The notes: generated by a model not told the origin, from the sequence alone. DNA of 64,000 nucleotides from Costus lasius (GCA_027563935.2 CM050454.1:6476001-6540000); one strand, 5' to 3'; numbered from the stretch's first letter, positions 1 to 11,659 are shown. Made by a program: numbers and translations.

Positions 1-201
1 GTAGCCCTGATATCTCTCTCATATTTATTCATTACCATCGTAGCTTTGATCTTCTTGTTTTCGATTATTTAAGTTCTCAAAACCACATTTCGATTCACCT
101 AGCTATTAAAACTTGGATTTTCTGGTACTCAGCCTTGTTCCCTGTGGGATTCGACATCTTTTATATTACTTCAACATAACCGTGCACTTGCAGTGAGTGT
201 C
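1..201 (+). mobile_element. 3' end of an Athila-like LTR (truncated by window start)
   Basis: The last ~100 bp match the ends of the LTRs of elements A and B: the 'ccctgtggga' box, then 'ccgtgcacttgc', ending in '..gtgtca'. The sequence next to it (202 onward) is the interior of a Copia LTR, so this LTR is inserted into that LTR. The five bases after the junction, 'attat', should be one copy of its target duplication; the other copy would lie left of the window. Family assignment rests on LTR-end similarity only. Confidence 0.75.
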
Positions 202-284
202 AATTATAACCAAAGAATATGAAAACTGAAGGAGGATGAATGGGCATCCATAATAATATTATTCATAACACTCCCCCTTTATCA
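202..284 (-). repeat. C1 3' LTR fragment and polypurine tract
   Basis: 202-270 is the first part of the C1 3' LTR in reverse orientation; its TGTTATG terminus reads leftward from 270. Positions 271-280 are the complement of AAAGGGGGAG, the usual Copia polypurine tract directly before a 3' LTR. The same LTR start recurs at 25176-25246. Confidence 0.8.
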
Positions 285-1026
285 TGCCCTGGATCAATGG
301 GCCGAATTCATCTAGAATGGGCGGCGGCCCAAACACAAGCCCACGCGCATCTTCGTCTACACCGCGTGACGCGAAATGCGGAAGCATATCAGAGTCTTTA
401 GCGCGTGCGATGGACGCAGTGAGCGGCGACCTCGTCGCCAGTAACAAACTCGAAGCAAGGATCTCGCAAGAAGAAGCGAGTCTCCAGGACGCTGGCAAAA
501 GGCGGCGGACACCCTAAAGGAGATGTGGATGAGCGGAGAGATCGGAGGCGTGGAGGACAGCCCCTGCTCATTAAAAGGAGTCGACGGTAGAGGGAAGGGA
601 CACCCGCAACTCCACCACCACCATCAGCGACAGGAAAGGGAAATTAGGGAAGCTTCCTAGAGAGATTCCTACGTCTGGGGAGACGTCGGACGGCGAGCGT
701 GAGTGGTGAGAAGTTGAGAGACTGTAGCCAGAACCAAGGGATTGCTGGCGAGAGAGGGGAAGAGGGCGCCGACCAGGGGGTCGACGATGAGAGGAGAAGC
801 TTGTGTAATCGTTTCCAGTAATAAAACAAGCTCTTTAATTCAATCCCAGTTCTCCTCCCCTGTTTCGTATCCGGCGGCATGTTCTCGTTGTTTCTAGCGA
901 CGACGGTGGTCATCAGGCAGCGACCAGAAGAGGAAGAGAAGGGCAAGCCTTCCCCTGTCGGCACGCCTCTACTTCGGCGAGTTCTCGAGCGTTGCGGCGC
1001 TTGGCGAAGGAGACGATGCAGGCGGC
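285..1026. mobile_element. GC-rich insert in C1 (left part; right part at 20125-20568)
   Basis: This GC-rich stretch separates the C1 polypurine tract from the end of its RNase H region and is itself split by element A. It begins with TG (285) and its right part ends in CA (20568). Read on the - strand it begins TGTCACGCCCC, like many plant Ty3 LTRs and like the solo LTR at 51489-52989, so a solo LTR is the best guess. I found no matching target duplication (TATCA on the left, CGATG on the right). ORFs here are short and match nothing I recognise. About 1.19 kb in total. Confidence 0.4.
1022..1026. repeat. Target-site duplication of element A (left copy)
   Basis: GCGGC directly precedes the first base of the A 5' LTR and recurs at 20120-20124 directly after its last base. 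Confidence 0.9.
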
Positions 1027-1283
1027 TGATGCCTTGCATTTTAGTAGTGATTTTTACTATTATTCCATGATGAATTTAGGCCTATTTGAATGTTTTTACA
1101 CTCCTTTAAGGCTTATTTAGTTAAAAACATTATAATCTTCACTTTTCGTCTGTCTTATTGAATTTCAGGTAAAATCACCCAATTTTTGAGGTCTTTTTGA
1201 AGAATCTAAGAGCATGGGGTGATTCCTTATGATTAGACGAAGCTGCCCGTAAAATTTGGGCTCAATCGGAGCTTTCTCTGGAA

Positions 1284-1604
1284 TTCACGGCCAGGTGAAC
1301 GAGGTTCACCCGTGATCTTGCCAAAGGACGTAACTCAGCGCGCGCGTTACTGCCTGGTGAACCCGACAGGGTGAACGGGGTTCACCGATGATGTCATAAG
1401 TTTTTGAAATCTGTCGCACACTTCACTGGCAGGTGAACCCCATGGGGTTCACCCGTGATCTGATCTGATGAAGTCCCACACAGAAATATGCCGAAGACTT
1501 CACTAGTAGGTGAACCCGGCAGGGTTCACCTGTGATTATTTCGCAACAAAAGAGCACCGTGCACTTCACCACCTGGTGAACCCGGCGGGGTTCACCCGTG
1601 AAGT
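1284..1604 (+). promoter_or_regulatory. Array of five palindromic units in the A LTR
   Basis: Units lie at about 1284-1316, 1351-1390, 1421-1460, 1497-1536 and 1563-1604. Each has an inner inverted repeat GGTGAACCC / GGGTTCACC around a 4-6 nt centre. In most units an outer arm CTTCAC(GG) pairs with (CC)GTGAAG. Spacing is irregular, about 65-75 nt. The array ends about 115 bp upstream of the TATA-like box, so it lies in U3. The 3' LTR copies are at about 9161-9478. Function is unknown. Confidence 0.85.
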
Positions 1605-1717
1605 TGACGGATCAGCCCGACACCTATTCAGTATTTTGGCGATTTTGAATCTGATTCAAGTCCAAATTTAGCAAGTGATGACTTTTTAGAAAGCTGACTC
1701 GAAGACGAACAAAAAGA

Positions 1718-1726
1718 ATATAAAAG
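1718..1726 (+). promoter_or_regulatory. TATA-like box of element A LTR
   Basis: ATATAAAAG, followed by a GC-richer leader. It is the best core-promoter candidate in this LTR and is conserved in the 3' LTR near 9592-9600. Confidence 0.6.
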
Positions 1727-2633
1727 CCCAAAATTCCGTGCCCTAAGGGAGAGGGAAATCAGACGACAAAGTGGCTAGGGCGGAAGAACACGGCGATTCG
1801 GCGACTTCGAGTGGATTTCTGGAGATTTGATCATCGAAACCCTGTGATTCTTGTTTATTTCTTTCGGTTTATCTTCTCCTCCCTCTTAGAAACTTTTTCC
1901 TGTGATTTTCCTGTGATTAAAGAGAGTATTTTGAGTGTTGTGACGATGGTTGTAGCGTAAACCTATTTTTAGGGCTAGGTTGAAGCCCTCTAACGATTTT
2001 TGTTTGCAACTCATGTATTAACTTTGCTATTTGGATCATATCTTAAACATAATTCACTTGATGCACTTATTTCTTGATTTGTACTCTGGCCAAGTATTAT
2101 CATGTCATAGTTGTTACGGTTCATAACGAGAGTAGGACCGTAACGACCGAACCTCATTGTGAATCTTGTGAAGACTCGATACGAAAGTGCTTGTTCTTCG
2201 CTCGAGGGTTCATAATCTACCACGAAACCCATTGGGTTTTGTCTAGAACGATCCACCGCGAAAGTAGGAGACGTTCCGGGCAAATACCGGGGTGTACACT
2301 CGAAAGAGGGCACCTTGTACCATATGGTAGATTCCTTATGCATATCTGTAAATCCAAGTAACTGGTATTTATTTCTTAATGCAAATAAAATCGTCGGAGT
2401 GGTGAAAACCCAAGCCCTGATATTCTCTCTCATATATTTACCCTACCGTAGTTGTTTAATTTCTTGCTTACTATTCTGCTTAGTTTTAGTTTTCTTTAGT
2501 TCCAAAAACCACAATTTGATCAGGTTAGATTCCAAAAATTAGATTTTCTAGTACTCACCTTGTTCCCTGTGGGAGACGATATCTTTTATATTACTGTGAC
2601 ATTTCCGTGCACTTGCGGATAGTGTCAAGTTTT

Positions 2634-2651
2634 TGGCGCCGTTGCCGGGGA
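2634..2651 (+). other. Primer-binding site of element A (tRNA-Asp)
   Basis: TGGCGCCGTTGCCGGGGA, six bases after the 5' LTR, is the complement of the 3' end of plant tRNA-Asp including CCA. This primer is typical of Athila/Tat-lineage Ty3 elements. Confidence 0.9.
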
Positions 2652-2794
2652 ACAACGGTTGATATTAGCATACTTCTAAGGACTAGTAGACTAAGCTTTA
2701 GTTAGTTTTTCTTTTCTTTCTTTATTTTTGTTTCACACTACTTTTTGCTTGTGTTAATTGCTTTGAACTTCTTAATTGAGTCTGACAAATTTTT

Positions 2795-5240
2795 ATGCAA
2801 AGAAGTTCCAGGGCAGGACCACTATTCGAAATCGATTTTGAGATAGAACGGACCTTCAGACAAAGAAGAAAGTTTAATCAAACTCAATAAAAAGAAGGTC
2901 AAGGACAGATGGAACACCTACACATCGACATGGAGAACGAACCAGTGCCTCAACTTGTGAACAACAACAACGCCAGAACACTGCGTGAATACGCAGCACC
3001 TTTTACACATGGGTTTCAATCAGGAATAGTTAGGCCTAGTGTCGAGGCCAATAATTTCGAAATTAAACCTGCATTACTTTCTATGATACAACAGAATCAA
3101 TTCGGTGGTTCTCCTCTTGAGGACCCAAATATGCACTTGTCTATATTTTTTAGAATATTGTGATATGTTAAAGATTAATGAAGCTACTTCTGATGCTATC
3201 AGGTTACGCTTGTTCCCATTCTCTCTGCGGGACAAAGCAAGGGCATGACTCCATACGATCCCCCCAGCTTCAATACGGACATGGGATGAACTGTCGCAAG
3301 CTTTCCTCTCGAAGTATTTCCCTCCTTCAAAGACAATCCACCTCAGAAACCAGATAACGAGCTTCATGCGGAAGGATGGGGAGTCTTTGTACGAAGCTTG
3401 GGAAAGATTCAAAGAGCTTCAAAGATTGTGTCCCCACCACGGGATTGAGACTTGGGTTCTAGTACACACGTTCTACATGGGATTGCAATACAATACTAGA
3501 CTCACAGTCGATGCAGCTGCTGGAGGATCGGGACTGATGAGCAAAGTACCTGAAGATGCTATAAGCCTCCTGGAAGACATGGCACTGAACTATCATCAAT
3601 GGAATCCAGAGCGAGGTACACTTTCCAGAAAAGCAGGTAAATTCGATCTTGATTCATTAACTGCTCTCACTGCAAAGGTAGAAAATCTAACTCAGAAATT
3701 TGATTCATAGTCTGTTAATTCTTTAGACACTAATTCATTATCTTGTGAGTTGTGTGGCGTTGCAAGTCATGCAGGTGCTGAGTGCCGAGTGGGAGATGGG
3801 CAGGTAGTCCAAAGTCAGCCTAAACATCTGAATGCAGTTGGAAATGAAAACCCCATGAACAACCCTTATTCCAACTATTATAATCCTGGCTGGCGCAACC
3901 ACCCGAACTTTTCCAACCGTACCACTCAGCCGATTCAACCAGGGCAAGCACCACCACAAGTTCAACCACAACAAGGGAACTTCAAGCTGCCAGAATAAGA
4001 AAATTACAAGCAGCCACCTGGGTTCCAACAGAGAAATTATAATCCTCCCACTCAACAAGCAAATTACAATCCTCCTCCAAGACCGGCCCAGGACTCTCAA
4101 CTGAGTAAGCAGATAGAAGGGCTGACTGACATGATGAAACTGATGATGATGAGGATGGACTCCTTGGAAACGCACAATAAAATGCTAGAGAGCCAGCTTG
4201 CGCAGCAGGCTAGCTCATTCTCTAGAGCGCCAGGGAAGCTTCCATCACAGCCAGAAGTTAACCCGAGGGAGCAGTGCAATGCAATCTCCACTCGGAGCGG
4301 CAAGCAACTGGAAGATCCTAAGATGGCGATTGATGATACAAGGGATGAAGTGACACTGAACCCTGAGGAGCCAAACACAGATTCAACACCGGCAGAACCT
4401 GAACGAGCAGAGGAAGAGCGACCCTATGTTGGGCCGCCAGCCTACAAGCCGCCGATACCTTTCCCTCAGAGGCTTGTCAAAGCCAAGCTAGACAACCAAT
4501 TCAGTAAGTTTCTGGAAATTTTGAAAAAATTATATATTAACATTTCCTTTGTTGATACCCTTTCCCAGATGCCGACCTACGCGAAGTTCCTGAAGGATAT
4601 TCTCTCAAATAAAAGGAAACTAGAGGACCAAGGCACTGTGGCACTTACTGCGGAGTGCAGTACGATTTTGCAGAACAAGCTTCCACAAAAACTCAAGGAC
4701 CCTGGCAGCTTTTCCATACTGTGCCAGATAGGAGAGATGACCTTTCAGAGAGCACTGTGTGATTTAGGGGCGAGTGTCAGCATCATGTCGCTATCATTGT
4801 GTAAAAAGCTGGATTTGGGTGATTTGAAATCGACTAATATTTCTCTGCAGCTTGCTGACAGATCTGTCAGGAGTCCAGTGGGTATTTTAGAGGATGTACC
4901 CATCAAAGTGGGAGACTACTTTATCCCTGCAGACTTTGTTGTGTTGGACATTGATGAGGATGATAGACTTCCTATTATCTTAGGAAGACTTTTTCTTTCT
5001 ACAGCTGGTGTTGTCATCGATGTTAAAAATGGGAAACTAGATTTAAACATCGGTGGCAATATTATTCAATTTGACCTGTCTAACTCTCTTAAAAATCCTT
5101 CTCTTGCAGGCATATGTTACAACGTGGGTGTACCTAAGCGCGCTAGAAGTTTGGAAGACAATAGACACCGCCTCGAACACCGTTTTGATGATGAACTAGT
5201 CAAACAAGGGGAAGTTCTCGCCCCTTTTGAACCTCCCTGA
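2795..5240 (+). pseudogene. Athila-like gag-protease, degenerate (element A)
   Basis: The reading starts at ATG 2795 and stops at 2888. It resumes in fragments at 2909-3163, 3366-3710, 3750-3998 and 4131-5240, so several stops and frameshifts break it. The fragments follow the normal order. The gag core includes an LYEAWERF-type motif at about 3387. A CCHC zinc knuckle of form C-x2-C-x4-H-x4-C lies at about 3750. A proline/glutamine-rich linker comes next, then a retroviral-type aspartic protease at about 4700-5080 whose active-site motif reads CDLGAS. The 4131-5240 piece (369 codons) is the longest open part. Sequence resembling the region after integrase follows at about 5245-5315, which marks loss of the RT-RNase H-integrase segment. 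Confidence 0.85.
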
Positions 5241-5554
5241 TTTGATGACTCTACGGTCGAGCTATGGACCTAAAATAAGCGCTCTTGGGAGGCAGCCCAA
5301 GTTTTATCGTTGTTTTTATTTTCTCTTTGTTACATCGGTTATCCTTTAGTTTTTAGTCTATCATCTTTATTTGTTTTCTTTGGCTTTCATTTAATTTTTA
5401 GTTTGTTGTCGTTGAATAGCTCACTCTCTTGCTTATTTAGTATTATTTCAGGAAATTTTGATACTGATACACACGAATAGAGTTTTTTTTTTTGGGCGCA
5501 GATACGCTATATGAACAGGAGGATTCTTGCTGGATTTTTACTGAAGCTCAGCGC

Positions 5555-5823
5555 ACTTCACGGCCAGGTGAACCCGGCGGGGTTCACCCGTGAAGTACAC
5601 TCTGCATCTTGACGAGCAGTTTTTCGAAGGATATTTTTGTTAAATTAGGACGGAACCAGCGGTTTTGAGATGTGCATATTATTTCTGGGTTTTTTGCAAC
5701 TTAACGTGCTCTTCACGGCTTGGTGAACCCGGTGGGGTTCACCCGTGAAGACATCCGATCAGAAAAGGGCACGTTTCCGCCGTGTACTTCATGGTCAGGT
5801 GAACCCACCCGGGTTCACCAATG
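5555..5823 (+). promoter_or_regulatory. Internal palindrome array before the 3' ORF of element A
   Basis: Three units (5555-5596, 5711-5750, 5786-5823) match the LTR units: GGTGAACCC and GGGTTCACC inverted arms inside CTTCACGG and CCGTGAAG outer arms. The first unit is an almost perfect 42-nt nested palindrome. The array lies 325-590 bp upstream of the 3' ORF start, in a 900-bp stretch (5241-6147) with no other coding content. It could be a second promoter region or an RNA structure. Confidence 0.8.
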
Positions 5824-6147
5824 ATAGTATCTGCTCATCACCCGTGTTTGCCCTAAACCACGAAAAAGGTCTCCACGAGTTCCGCCGTCGCCACCTCTTC
5901 TACTCCGGATCTCTGGTCAGGCCCACGACTTCTCACCATCGGATCTTCAAAGGACCTTCCTTCTTCACGATCTGCAACTCCGGTGAGGTTCGCACAGCCC
6001 CAATCCGATCTCTGCTGTTAGTATTCCGGTTTTTCCCTCCCGCCGACCTTTCTATTTTTGCCGTCACGATTGTTCGTTATTTCTGTGCTCGGGCGATACC
6101 TTCTCTGGTTTTCTGGTTTTCTCCATCATTGCCGGCATTCTGACCTA

Positions 6148-7645
6148 ATGGCACCAAGGCGCAAAGTGCTCGCCTTCTGTCGCCGCGACCCACAGCCTGC
6201 ATCCGAATCTTCTGCTGACGACGATGACTTCGTCCCACACGGACACCCTCCGCCACCTCGTACTACTTCTGCAAGCCAGCCGGTGCAACCTTCCTCTTCC
6301 AGAAACCCAGTGCGTCATTCTGCTCGGCAGCCTCAAGCCTATGCATCTCCACCGAATGAATTTGGCATAGTGTTCAGAAATGCAGAGCACCAACAAAACT
6401 ATGAGCAGCTTCTCCATCGTCAGATATCCAACACCAGATACTTGGACCGAAACACTCTTATTATGCTAGGGCTCATGGACGATGTTGAATGGATGTATTC
6501 GAATGTTGGATGGGAGCAGTTCCTACGGCTAGCCTCACCCACGTACATCGGCGTTAGTTACATTAGAATTCCTCAGCTCTCTGGATGTGAGAGATGCTGC
6601 GACAGTAGATGAAGACCCAGGGCGCCTCTCCTTCCGGATGGGGAACATCGAGCATAGTTTATCTCTCTCTGATCTCCGCCATATTTACGGTTTCCCGGAG
6701 CCTTGCACGCGCAATGTCCCGGTAGAGTTCAACGAACAAGATTTCTGGGCATCAATTACGAATGAACACTTCTACTCAGCCAGAGTTGCAAGAGCATCCA
6801 GCATCTGCAACCCAACCATCAGATACGTCCATCGTGTGCTCGCCCATACCATCTTCGGTCGTGGGGAAAGCGATGGCATGGTACGTCAGTCCGAGTTATT
6901 TTATTTATGGTGTATGCTGCATTCTTTCAGGGTCAATTCAGGATTCTATTTAGCAAAGCAGTTCAGCCGTATCGCGCACTGCCGCAAGGGCGCGATCGTC
7001 ATCGGAAGCCTTATCACACCGCTTGCTATCGCTCTAGGGGTCATCCCCTACGGTATACCCGAGGCTCATGGAAACAACCGGCTCAAGATTGAGTCGTGCG
7101 TTTCCATGAAACTTATCATCCGTCGAGGTGATTCTTATTGTATGACGTTCAAGGATAGCCAGTTCTGTTTACCACTACCTAATCCAGCAAGCACCACTGT
7201 GCGCGTTCGAGAGAACTGGCGCATCAAGCTAACCGAAGATCCTCAGCCCGACCCTGTTGACACTGAACCACCAGCCCCTGGCTCGTTTTTCTTTGGTGGC
7301 GGCTCTTCCTCAGATTCCATGATGCATGTTCTTCAAGAGATGAGGGAGGAGCAGCTTCAGCAGCGTGAACTCATTGACTAAATGGATTCCTCCATCTCCT
7401 ATATTCGCCAGGAGCAAGCTTCCCGATGGGAAGCTAATGAGGCTGGGATGCAGCGGCAGCACAAAATGTTGGGATCAATTTGGGAAAAACTTTCTGTTAT
7501 GGATCCCAGGTTCGCCCTGCTCAACGAAGAAAACATAAGAAACATTCCGGTCTCTTCAGATGAGGAGGAAGCGCCTAGTTACACTTCACGCGGTAAGGGC
7601 AAGAGCTCCCGAGCTTCTGGCTCCCACTCGCGCAGGAGGCGCTAG
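6148..7645 (+). pseudogene. 3' ORF of Athila-like element A, broken
   Basis: This matches the intact 3' ORF of element B (15697-16989) over most of its length: the N-terminal NEFGIVFRN-type segment, the central SLSLSDLRHIYG-type segment, and a hydrophobic stretch with GVIPYG. The start ATG 6148 is chosen because MAPR matches the B protein start. A frameshift near 6567 moves the frame to 6587-7381, and a TAA at 7379 separates a last segment (7382-7645) rich in Gln, Glu, Arg and Ser. Products of this kind are known from Athila elements as an envelope-position ORF, but I see no signal peptide or clear transmembrane anchor. Function unknown. Confidence 0.8.
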
Positions 7646-8905
7646 CTCCATCCTGACCCGACGCCGCCACCCCCCTCCTCTCACATATATGACGTTGCAT
7701 AGAGGACTATGCAATATTTTAGAGCGGGTAAGCTGTCTTGACTCTAGCTTCTTCTTGGTTGTTTGGTTGTAGTTGCCGTGACTTTCTAGTTCTCTTTATG
7801 GATTTGTTATGCTACATTATGATGGATATCTGATATTGGCATTGTATCATATATGCCACTATTCGTGGGCCTGGGCCACATCTTCAGTCCCCACACTCTG
7901 CAGTGTATGAGATATTTTTGAACCACTTGTTTTCCACTTTGACATTATGCTTTTCATGTTAAATGATGTGTGAATTCATAAGCTTGCGTGTAATAGTTTT
8001 GAAGAAATATATTGCTAATTTATGTGATAGAAAATTATATTGACTTGTCATGCTAGTCTTGTCTGATGATAGCCTTGCAAAATTCTTAAAGTTAAATGCT
8101 TGTTTGGTTATTATCGAGACATGTTGAATGTAGTACTTGTTAGAAATTTACTCAATAGTCATGTCCATATGTTCTATGAATTAGAAATTTTCTAATTGGA
8201 ATGATTTTAGATTGTTCATTTAGTGGGTCAAGCGTTTTCATGATTCTTCAATTGATTTTGGTTTGCAATTTACATTCGATTCATATTATGATACATAATC
8301 TCTTTTCAAACTTTGAATTCCTTTCTAGTATTGGGGAAACACTGCATTTGTTAAAAGAAATGATATGTTAACTTATGTTATTTAGATCAAAAAAAAAAAT
8401 CATCACACTTAGATTCCTCTACTTGGCACTGCGAAAAATTGACAGTGGTACCTAAGGACATGAGTTGAAATCTAAGAAATGTGAATTGAAATAAAAAAGA
8501 CTCCTCTACTTGGCATTGCGAAAAATTGGCAATGGTACCTAAGGATATGAGTTGAAGTCTAATGCAATGATCAGTGTTTTGTATCCTGAATAAAACATTT
8601 GAGTTAACCCCAACATTATGAATTGGAAGGATAGGAATGAGATGAGTGTTGTGTATGCTTTGATTGAATCCCATGTTTACTACTTTCTGAATTAGTTGAT
8701 ATCTAGAAACTGTAGGACCAAACTGGTGAATGCTTAAGACACTCCTTTTAATTAATTTCTTCTGATTAGATCTTGGATTGCTAAAAAGTATTTTTCTGAA
8801 CTTGGGTGCGAACTTCAACACAAAAAAAATTATTCTTATACCAAGCATGTATTTCAACTTATTTTATTGCTTGAGGACAAGCAAAGATTTAAGTCGAGGA
8901 GTATT
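7646..8905 (+). other. 3' untranslated region and polypurine region of element A
   Basis: AT-rich, non-coding. It holds a duplicated 50-bp hairpin motif (8411-8460 and 8501-8550, listed separately) and ends with a box 'cttgaggacaagcaaagatt' and the purine-rich run AAGTCGAGGAGTATT directly before the 3' LTR. Element B has the same box at about 18270-18308. Nothing else is recognised. Confidence 0.7.
8411..8550 (+). repeat. Duplicated covarying hairpin motif, element A 3' region
   Basis: Two copies of a ~50-nt motif (8411-8460 and 8501-8550) read 'ctctacttggcaYtg..carTggtacc'. In the first copy CACTG (8427-8431) faces CAGTG (8443-8447). In the second CATTG (8514-8518) faces CAATG (8530-8534). 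The changed base pair is compensated, so the stem is kept. Loops are 11 nt. A third member is in element B at 17708-17755. Confidence 0.75.
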
Positions 8906-10173
8906 TGATGCCTTGCATTTTAGTAGTAATTTTCACTATTATTCCATGATGAATTTAGGCATATTTGAATGTTTTTACACTCCTTTAAGGCTTATTTAGT
9001 TAAAAACTTCAGAATCTTCACTTTTCATCTGTCTTATTGAATTTCAGATAAAATCACCCAATTTTGAGGTCTTTTTGAAGAATCTAAGAGCATGGGGTGA
9101 TTCCTTACGAGAAGACGAAGCTTCCCGTAAAATTTGGGCTCAATCGGAGCTTTCTCTGGACTTCACGGCCAGGTGAACCCCACGGGGTTCACCCGTGATC
9201 ATGCCGAAAGACGTAACTTAGCGCGCACGTCACTACCTGGTGAACCCGGCAGGGTTCAACGATGATGTCATAAGTTTCTGAAATCTGCCGCACACTTCAT
9301 TGGCAGGTGAACCCCATGGGGTTCACCCGTGATCTGATCTGATGAAGTCCCGCACAGAAATATGCCGAAGACTTCACTGGTAGGTGAACCCGGCGGGGTT
9401 CACCTGTGATTATTTCACAACAAAAGAGCACCGTGCACTTCACCACCTGGTGAACCCGGCGGGGTTCACCCGTGAAGTTGACGGATCAGCCCGACACCTA
9501 TTCAGTATCTTGGTGATTTTGAATCCAATTCAAGTCCAAATTTAGCAAGTGAGGACTTTTTGGAAAGCTGACTCGAAGACGAACAAAAAGAATATAAAAG
9601 CCTCAAATTCCATGCCCTAAGGGAGAGGGCAATCACATGACGAAGCGGCTAGGGCGGAAGAACACGGCGATTCGGCGACTTCGAGCGGATTTCTGGAGAT
9701 TTGATCATCGAAACCCTGTGATTCTTGTTTATTTCTTTCGGTTTATCTTCTCCTCCCTCTTAGAAACCTTTTCCTATGATTTTCCTATGATTAAAGAGAG
9801 TATTTTGAGCGTTGTGACGATGGTTGTAGCGTAAACCTATTTTCAGGGCTAGGTTGAAGCCCTCTGACGATTTTTGTTTGCAACTCATGTATTAACTTTG
9901 TTATTTGGATCATATCTTAAACATATTTCACTTGATGCACTTATTTCTTGATTTGTACTCTGACCAAGTATTATCATGTCATAGTTGTTACGGCTCATAA
10001 CGAGAGTAGGACCGTAACGACTGAACCTCATTGTGAATCTTGTGAAGACTCGACACGAAAGTGCTTGTTCTTTGCTCGAGGGTTCATAATCTACCACGAA
10101 ACCTATTGGGTTTGTCTAGAATGATCCACCGCGAAAGTAGGAGACATTCCGGGCAAATACCGAGGTGTACACT
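8906..10173 (+). repeat. Element A 3' LTR, left part
   Basis: Matches 1027 to about 2300 of the 5' LTR, including all five palindromic units (about 9161-9478). It stops at GTGTACACT where element B is inserted, and continues at 19788-20119. Confidence 0.92.
10169..10173. repeat. Target-site duplication of element B (left copy)
   Basis: ACACT precedes the B 5' LTR and is repeated at 19788-19792 after its 3' LTR. Removing B and one copy restores the A LTR sequence (compare 2293-2300). Confidence 0.93.
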
Positions 10174-11653
10174 TGATGACATGCATTTGTATTGTATTCT
10201 GAGCATATTTTTGCAATGGATTTCATCTCCTTTTTGCTATAATTTTCATATATTTTGACTTAAATTTCTATGTTTATTCAGAATCTTCACCTCTCTTTAT
10301 TTTCATCACATTTCAGGTGAAAATGATTGCAAATTGATAGATTTTGAGATTTTTCAAGCACATAGACAAAATCTACAAGTCAAGACGAAGTTGACCAGCA
10401 AGTTTCAAGTCAATCGGGATCTGTTCTGAAAATTACGGCCTGCCCGTAATTCATTTTACGGCCGTATTTTTGGACAAACAGAACGTTTCACAGCTCAACC
10501 GTAATTTGCATCACGGCCGTATCAAATTTGAACGGAAGATTTTACGGCCACACCCGTAAAAGATTTTACGGCCGTAATTTTATTGGAAGCAAATATTGAA
10601 ATTGAACATAAGGTTTCACGGTCACCCGTGAAAATAATTATGGCCGTGAATTGTTCCGCCAAATTCGAACTTGACTCGATTTTTCATCCAATTCGATCCT
10701 GTTTCGAGCCAACTTTTGGGGAAACCCTGAGGAAGTATTGGGGAACTATTTAAAGAAGATTTGGGCCGAATTTAAAGGGCTTTTTGGGTGGATTTTCAAG
10801 GAGAAAATTTTGAAAGGGGGCGAAACTAGGGCAGGAGGCGGCGATCTTCAAATTTTGACGGGAAAAGCTTCAATCTTCCGGCGATTTTGGCGACGAGCTT
10901 CATCAGGGAACATTGATCCTTGTTTTCTTTAGTTTCTTTTCACGTTTCTTCGCCAATTGTAATCAAAACATGGATTTTTATATCGTGAATGTGTTTAACA
11001 TGTTAGCGTAAACGTTTCTTCAGGATTAAGGGTGTAGCCCTCTTTGTTTTAATGACTTGATTGCTTTATACATCTTATGAAGTTATTTATTCATGTTAGA
11101 TTCAATTATTGTTGCGTTAATCACATGATAATTACTGGCCATGATTCTCATGTTTTAGATGTCTCGAGAAGTACTGAGAAGTGAATCGAGATGTCTGATC
11201 TATAATATTTGGACAAGTCGATTCGAACACGAGAGTAGTTCGAATTAACTTGAGGGATTTTTATTGATTTATCAAGAGCTCATTGGGTTTATCTTGAGTT
11301 AATAACCACGAGAGTACGGGATTAAGTCGGATAAACACCAGATTGTACTACTGAGAAGGGGCAATCTATACATGCGGATAAATCCCCTTCAACATAGTAA
11401 ATCCTTCCTAAGATTTCTTTAATTTTAATAAGTCTTGAAGCATAGAGTGGTGAACCCAAAATCCTGAATTTTCCATAAATTGATTACAAACCCCAGATTG
11501 CCTTTTGTCGCTTTTGTTCAGCAGTAATAAACTTCATTTTCTCTCAGATTAGTCTAGCTAACGATTTTTATAAGAATCAGTACTTAGCCATTGGTCCCTG
11601 TGGATCGATATTTTTATGACTTCGACGTGTCCGTGCACTTGCGGATCACATCA
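10174..11653 (+). repeat. Element B 5' LTR
   Basis: 1480 bp, starting TGATGACATG and ending CACATCA. Its partner 18309-19787 is 1479 bp and very similar. It contains a palindrome array at 10432-10652 and a TATA-like ACTATTTAAAG at about 10744-10754. Confidence 0.93.
10432..10652 (+). promoter_or_regulatory. Palindrome array in the B LTR
   Basis: Short inverted repeats built on TTACGGCC / GGCCGTAA and TTTCACGG / CCGTGAAA: 10432-10450, about 10455-10468, about 10484-10522, 10540-10561, 10563-10581 and 10611-10652. The array ends about 90 bp before the TATA-like box. Only the CACGGCC..CCGTG core is shared with element A, but the position in the LTR is the same. A matching array is in the B 3' LTR (about 18567-18788). 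Confidence 0.82.
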
Positions 11654-11659
11654 AGTTTT

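Larger units (their letters stand above)
1027..2627 (+). repeat. Element A 5' LTR
   Basis: 1601 bp, starting TGATGCC and ending GTGTCA. It matches 8906-10173 plus 19788-20119. It contains five palindromic units (1284-1604), a TATA-like box ATATAAAAG (1718-1726), and the conserved LTR end directly before the PBS. Confidence 0.93.

Noticed and set aside
644..1070. ORFs of 131 (-) and 63 (+) codons
   Set aside because: They run across the junction of the GC-rich insert and the element A LTR, and share no recognisable domain.
1284..1604. Regularly spaced palindromes resembling a CRISPR array
   Set aside because: Spacing is irregular, spacers are parts of an LTR, no cas genes exist, and the sequence is plant nuclear DNA.
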